Assembly (NCBI GenBank): GCA_018823125.1
Contig: JAHJIW010000003.1
Coordinates: 99,780 to 163,779, forward strand
Direction: 5' to 3'
Source of the DNA: Candidatus Margulisiibacteriota bacterium
GTDB taxonomy: Bacteria > Margulisbacteria > WOR-1 > JAHJIW01
DNA: 64,000 bases
Shown here: positions 60,106-64,000 of the stretch, in pieces
How positions within the stretch are numbered: the first letter of the stretch is position 1
Layout of the letters: each line of letters starts with the position of its first letter
Position numbers and translations under genes: made by a program
Notes under the pieces: generated by a model
What the model saw: only the letters and a program-made list of their open reading frames with translations
The model's database searches: none
Told to the model about the DNA's origin: nothing

Positions 60106-61690
60106 AAATTAACACACCGTGGTTTTTTTGATATACAACCGAAGCTTTTTTGCCGATTTTATCTTTAAGTTTTTCCCAATGGGCATCGTACATCACAACG
60201 TATACCTTGCCTGGGCCCTTTAGCAGTTGAATTACCGCTTCCGGTTTGGCTGCTTCCTGGATTAAGCGTCCCGAATAATATAAAAGTCCGCGGCTATAAT
60301 AATCATAACAAATCACCTTGTCGCCCGGCTGTGCTATTTCAGAAATTTTAACTCCCAACGGCTTCATCGGTCGAAAACTTTCGACCAGCGGAACAATATT
60401 GTACATAAAATACAAGTTTACAATTACTACCCAAAGAATTACCGCCAGGAAAAAGTAAGGTTTTTTAGGCCGCCAGAGGAAAGCCAAAAGACCCGCTACT
60501 CCGCCTCCCGCCAAAATATAAACAAAAGGAATTAAAGTGTTAAGTGCGTCTTGGTATCCACCTAAAACCTCCGGGCCCTTGGTGCTTACGGTATATAAAA
60601 AGGTTGCCGCCACCGAAACTAACAGCACAAATAAAAACCCAAACGAGCCAAAAATTCCTGCCCAGGAAACGCCTTCTTCATTGCGGATAAAGCCAACGAT
60701 TAATTTAGCAATTAAAATCGCCAGGGGAACAAAAGCGGGAAGAAGGTACCCCGGCAATTTAGATACCGAAATGGTAAAAAATACAAAGATTACGGCCGCC
60801 CATAAAATGGTGAGCAATATTTCTTTTTGTCTGATTTTGCGCGCGGCCAGCAATAGCCCCGCCGGCAAAAATGTTGACCAGGGCAAAAATCCTAAAAATA
60901 ATGAAACAAAATTATAATACCAGGGCTCGGCATGGGTTTCGGCGCCTTTGGCAAAACGCGTAAACTGATGATAGCCAAAATGCTCCAGCCAAAATTCCTT
61001 ACCGTATAGTGACGTTTCAATTAAGTACCAGGGAAGCGTGATAACGGCGTAAACTAATAACCCCCAGTTAAAAAACACGCTCAATATCTCTTTAAACTCT
61101 TTGCGGAACAGTAAAAATAAAAAGATAGATCCGGCCGGTAAAAGGATGCCAATGGGCCCCTTGGTTAAGGTTGCCAAAGCCACCGCTGCGTAAAATAAAA
61201 TGTAGTAGCCATGTTTCTTTTCGAGATATCCTTTGATAAAAAAGAAAAAGGCCAGGGTCATAAAAAGCACGAGCAAGGGTTCGATATAAGCCAGCTTGGC
61301 CTGGACAAAAAACTGAAAGCTGGTAGCCAAAATTAATCCGGAAAATACCCCAACCGCAGTTGAAAACAGCATTTCGCCGATAAAAAACGCCAAAATCACA
61401 ATACCAATAGCGGAAAGCGCCGAAACCAGCCGCATCGAAAATTCGTTAAAGCCAAAAACTTTACCGGAGATAGCGAGCAGCCAATAAAACAAAGGAGGTT
61501 TATGAAAAAATTTTTCGCCGGCAAAGGTTAAGGTAGCATAATCTCCCGAATCGGCCATTTCCCTGGCTACCTGAACATACCAAACTTCATCTTCTTCCCA
61601 AAGAGCATTATTAGCGATTCCGGTAAAAAACATATAAGCCGAAAATAAGATTAACAATACGAGGATGATCAGCCGCCGGTTGCTAAACAT
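60098..61690 (-). CDS. ArnT/PMT-like polytopic glycosyltransferase (GT83/GT39 fold)
   Basis: A 530-residue membrane protein with about twelve helices. The first periplasmic loop carries WEEDEVWYVQVAREM, holding the catalytic acidic residues. GEKFFHKPPLFYWLLAISGK follows, the hallmark of ArnT-type transferases that take sugars from polyprenyl phosphate to lipid A, protein or glycan on the periplasmic side. A C-terminal soluble domain of about 90 residues (VICYDYYSRGLLYY) completes it. AAGGAG lies 5 nt before the ATG, which abuts the stop of the binding-protein gene. Confidence 0.9.
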   Translation of the reverse strand: MFSNRRLIILVLLILFSAYMFFTGIANNALWEEDEVWYVQVAREMADSGDYATLTFAGEKFFHKPPLFYWLLAISGKVFGFNEFSMRLVSALSAIGIVILAFFIGEMLFSTAVGVFSGLILATSFQFFVQAKLAYIEPLLVLFMTLAFFFFIKGYLEKKHGYYILFYAAVALATLTKGPIGILLPAGSIFLFLLFRKEFKEILSVFFNWGLLVYAVITLPWYLIETSLYGKEFWLEHFGYHQFTRFAKGAETHAEPWYYNFVSLFLGFLPWSTFLPAGLLLAARKIRQKEILLTILWAAVIFVFFTISVSKLPGYLLPAFVPLAILIAKLIVGFIRNEEGVSWAGIFGSFGFLFVLLVSVAATFLYTVSTKGPEVLGGYQDALNTLIPFVYILAGGGVAGLLAFLWRPKKPYFFLAVILWVVIVNLYFMYNIVPLVESFRPMKPLGVKISEIAQPGDKVICYDYYSRGLLYYSGRLIQEAAKPEAVIQLLKGPGKVYVVMYDAHWEKLKDKIGKKASVVYQKNHGVLISN

Positions 61691-62862
61691 TAATTCTCCT
61701 TATTTATCAGCTTATTAACCCGCTCGGTGGCTTTTTTGAGGGAAGCTTCTACTGCGGCCTTTTTTTGCATTGGCATATAAAAACAATTTTGCAAAATGGC
61801 CGAAACCGCATCGTAATACTCTAGCTGGGGACGCGTCCGGGCCTGATATAAAATCGGCAAGACCTCAGAAAAATATGGTTTTCTTTCCTGCACTTCATAG
61901 TCGGTATAGGTTTCTCTTAACGCCGGCAGTTCTCCCGCCTGCAGTGCGATGATTTTTTGGGCTTCTTCGCCGGTGAGCCACCGAATAAAAGCAAAAGCCT
62001 CGTTTTTGTATTTGGTTTTGGGATTGATATACAGATTTTGGCCGCCCAGGCACGAAACCCCGCCGCTTCCCTCCGGACCTTTGGGAAGATCGGTCACGCT
62101 GACTTTGCGGGGATCTATTTCACTCAAAGCGTCAGACCATCCCCGCATAAAAATCGCCCGCCCATCCAAAAACATCTGCTTGGCATCTTGGTTGGAAAAT
62201 TCCAGCACGTCTTCGGGAGCAATCTGGTGCCAGTGCACCACGTTTACTAAAAATCGCAAAGCATCCACATTTTTTTCGCTTTGAAGATACAGCCGCTGTC
62301 CTTCGCCCGAGGCGACCCCTCCCCCGTTTGACCAAAAATATTCAAAAACATTGCAGACTAAAGCCTCGCCTTGTTTCCCCTCAAAAACAATCCCCCACAA
62401 CTTTTCGTCGCGATAATTTTGAGAGAGAAAAACCAACTCGTCCCAGGTGGTCGGCGGATAAGGAACCACATCCTTACGGTAATATAAAATACCTACGTCT
62501 GTATACCAGGGCAGGCCGTAAATTTCATCTTTATACTTTACGGTTGAAAAAGCGGTAGCAACATATTTATCGGCCTCGACCTCAGCAGCTTTTAACATTT
62601 TTTCCAAGGGAAGCGCCTTGTTTTTTTCCGCCAGCACTGCGGTTTGGGTAATCGCAGCAGCAAACACGTCTGCTGATTCACCTTTTCCCGGAGCAAGTTT
62701 AATTTCGATATCGGGGTTATGTTCGTTATAAAGTTTAACCAGCTCTTCCCCCACCCCGCCTAATGAAACATCCCCGCCAAAAACAATTACTTTTTTTCCG
62801 CCGGAACATCCCAGAAGCACAAAACAAAGCAGAAAAATTAAGAATAAATATTTAGCTTTCAT
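61690..62862 (-). CDS. Extracellular solute-binding lipoprotein (family 1)
   Basis: A 390-residue ABC-type substrate-binding protein. The signal ends in lipobox LLGC (Cys19). The fold follows the maltose-binding pattern: VKYKDEIYGLPWYTDVGILY, PYPPTTWDELVFLSQNY, AIFMRGWSDALSEI and AFIRWLTGEEAQKI. Family 1 proteins bind sugars or oligosaccharides. No permease or ATPase gene is adjacent, so it may serve a distant or shared transporter. Its neighbours are a glycosyltransferase and a cation antiporter. Confidence 0.9.
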   Translation of the reverse strand: MKAKYLFLIFLLCFVLLGCSGGKKVIVFGGDVSLGGVGEELVKLYNEHNPDIEIKLAPGKGESADVFAAAITQTAVLAEKNKALPLEKMLKAAEVEADKYVATAFSTVKYKDEIYGLPWYTDVGILYYRKDVVPYPPTTWDELVFLSQNYRDEKLWGIVFEGKQGEALVCNVFEYFWSNGGGVASGEGQRLYLQSEKNVDALRFLVNVVHWHQIAPEDVLEFSNQDAKQMFLDGRAIFMRGWSDALSEIDPRKVSVTDLPKGPEGSGGVSCLGGQNLYINPKTKYKNEAFAFIRWLTGEEAQKIIALQAGELPALRETYTDYEVQERKPYFSEVLPILYQARTRPQLEYYDAVSAILQNCFYMPMQKKAAVEASLKKATERVNKLINKEN

Positions 62863-62873
62863 TGATAACCTAT

Positions 62874-63911
62874 CTAGATCCCCATTCCTAATCTATACAA
62901 TAAAAACCAGGTTAAAACAAAAATAAAGATCAAAGTATAGGCATCCCAGCTGATATGGCGGAAATTTCTTTTTTCGGAACGATAAACCAAGCCCAGGATG
63001 GCCACCCCGGTCATCACAATGGCCGCCACCGCAGTGATAATGTGATCGATTGAAATAACCGAAAGCAGGGAACCGGACGAATAAAAAACATCCGCCACAA
63101 ATAAAATTAATATGTTAAACACGTTGCTGCCCAGTAAGTTTCCAATTGCCATATCAATGGCGCCAATCGACAAGGCCGAGAAGGATACTACCAGCTCAGG
63201 AAGGGTGGTCGCAAAACCCAAGAAAACGGTTCCTACGAAAGTTTGCCCCCAACCCGACAGCTCAGCAATTTGTCGACCAATAATCGGCAGCCAGGACCCC
63301 GCCAAAACTATCAGCAAGGCAAACATCGCAAAGCGCGAGTAGGCGCTGAAAGTTGAGATATCCTTGTACTCGTGTTTTTCGATGGTGTGGACTTTCTTTT
63401 CCATAAATTCTTCCTGGCGTTTTTTTTCGAACCCAAAAATAATGCGGCTGCCAATTATGTAAATAATAAAAATGGCAAAAGTAAATAATCCTACCGAAAA
63501 AATTGAGACCGGCGGATGGCTGTGCTCAATTACAATTCCGCCCGCCGCAACCGCCAGCAAAATGATTCCGGTAATCGCGGTTAATATATGCCCGATTTCC
63601 ACGTTACCCAAAATGGGCCCTCTCCCCTTTACATTATATATAAGGTCTAATACGCCGATTAAAAACATATTTATCAGGCAGGCGCCAAAAATATCGCCCG
63701 CCGCCAGGTTAGGCGCCTGAACCGAGGTGACCGCACTAATGCTATTAGCCAACTCCGGCAAAGAGGTAATGGTTGCCAGTAAAACTGCACCAATCCACAA
63801 TCGGGAAAGACCGCTTTTTTCAGAAATTACGTCTCCGTATTTAGAAATCCGTGATCCGGCGTACAAAATTACGATCGCACAAAGTGCAAATTTTAGCCAA
63901 ATAATAAACAT
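62874..63911 (-). CDS. CaCA-family Na+(K+)/Ca2+ antiporter
   Basis: A 345-residue, ten-helix antiporter of the YrbG/CaCA family. The two inverted alpha-repeats show ATITSLPELANSISAV (about residue 47) and GFATTLPELVVSFSAL (about residue 229), whose acidic residues bind calcium. A cytoplasmic loop at about 158-185 (FEKKRQEEFMEKK) joins the halves. GGGGAGG lies about 7 nt before the ATG, and a GATAAAAT box further upstream serves as -10. It begins the three-gene minus-strand set with the binding protein and the ArnT-like transferase. Confidence 0.92.
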   Translation of the reverse strand: MFIIWLKFALCAIVILYAGSRISKYGDVISEKSGLSRLWIGAVLLATITSLPELANSISAVTSVQAPNLAAGDIFGACLINMFLIGVLDLIYNVKGRGPILGNVEIGHILTAITGIILLAVAAGGIVIEHSHPPVSIFSVGLFTFAIFIIYIIGSRIIFGFEKKRQEEFMEKKVHTIEKHEYKDISTFSAYSRFAMFALLIVLAGSWLPIIGRQIAELSGWGQTFVGTVFLGFATTLPELVVSFSALSIGAIDMAIGNLLGSNVFNILILFVADVFYSSGSLLSVISIDHIITAVAAIVMTGVAILGLVYRSEKRNFRHISWDAYTLIFIFVLTWFLLYRLGMGI

Positions 63912-64000
63912 ACGAGTCCTCCCCGCTAATTAATTAACACGGTTAATTTTATCACACCCCCAAAATTATTGCTTTAAAAAAGTGAAATTTTTGCCAAAAA

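Noticed and set aside
1..64000. CRISPR arrays, transposase genes or rRNA genes
   Set aside because: No regularly spaced direct repeats, no transposase signatures and no rRNA sequence were seen anywhere in the window.

Overview
The window reads as a chromosome segment of an uncultivated, diderm, fermentative-looking bacterium. It encodes a complete fatty-acid synthesis operon, a large outer-membrane beta-barrel protein, a type IV pilus/type II-like secretin with its lipoprotein, a periplasmic lytic transglycosylase and an L,D-transpeptidase. A ferredoxin-fused electron-transfer flavoprotein points to anaerobic metabolism. Gene content and style (ORF6N genes inside housekeeping operons, FlgD-like C-terminal domains, many genes with a -10 box almost touching the ATG) recall the WOR-1/Saganbacteria-Margulisbacteria group. 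That placement is inference from memory; no rRNA is present to confirm it.

Layout. 1-5.1 kb: assorted genes (partial membrane protein, amidohydrolase, GT4 glycosyltransferase, exported phosphatase, small membrane proteins, a YchF-like protein with a ruined P-loop). 5.1-9.1 kb: a SrkA-like kinase, a tRNA-Tyr gene wedged between and overlapping two coding regions, rlmB, a class III aminotransferase and a RidA homologue. 9.2-15.4 kb: a secreted subtilisin facing a 1432-residue outer-membrane protein. 15.4-25.6 kb: one twelve-gene minus-strand operon (yceD-rpmF-plsX-fabH-acd-etfB-etfA-fabD-fabG-acpP-fabK-fabF) behind a full-consensus sigma-70 promoter. 25.8-32.5 kb: xerD, an M15 peptidase, metK, a yraN-ORF6N-comM-ORF6N operon, a basic translation-factor-like protein and HU. 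32.5-32.8 kb: a large foldback element. 32.9-39.3 kb: rimO-pgsA-cinA-thpR-recA-rny-ymdB operon. 39.4-44.3 kb: a GAF-like protein and a 1348-residue orphan. 44.3-50.5 kb: valS, an orphan 594-residue protein, a PflX-like radical SAM protein, an L,D-transpeptidase. 50.7-56.6 kb: ftcD, slt, ruvB, lapA, hisB, UPF0280. 56.6-59.0 kb: pilQ and pilP behind two ORF6N genes. 59.1-64 kb: GT2 and GT83 glycosyltransferases, a sugar-type binding lipoprotein and a CaCA cation antiporter.

The most striking signal is in the four ORF6N genes (two loci, both strands). Each carries a 27-bp near-perfect inverted repeat, in frame, centred on exactly the same base: the first base of codon 70, 207 nt after the A of the ATG. 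Three have perfect 13-nt arms; the fourth has 12-nt arms. The arm sequences differ between genes but the two arms always change together, so the palindrome itself, and not only the encoded peptide, appears to be maintained. This would fit a self-encoded binding or recombination site, gene by gene. The two ORF6N operons also share a 21-nt upstream sequence (20/21 identical).

Other signals: about fifteen genes look leaderless (a -10 hexamer 5-8 nt before the ATG, no Shine-Dalgarno); an acyl-CoA dehydrogenase with ferredoxin-type EtfAB is embedded in the fatty-acid operon; a ~260-bp foldback sits upstream of rimO; and the tRNA-Tyr gene overlaps both neighbouring coding regions, with a second copy of its 3' end 580 bp away.
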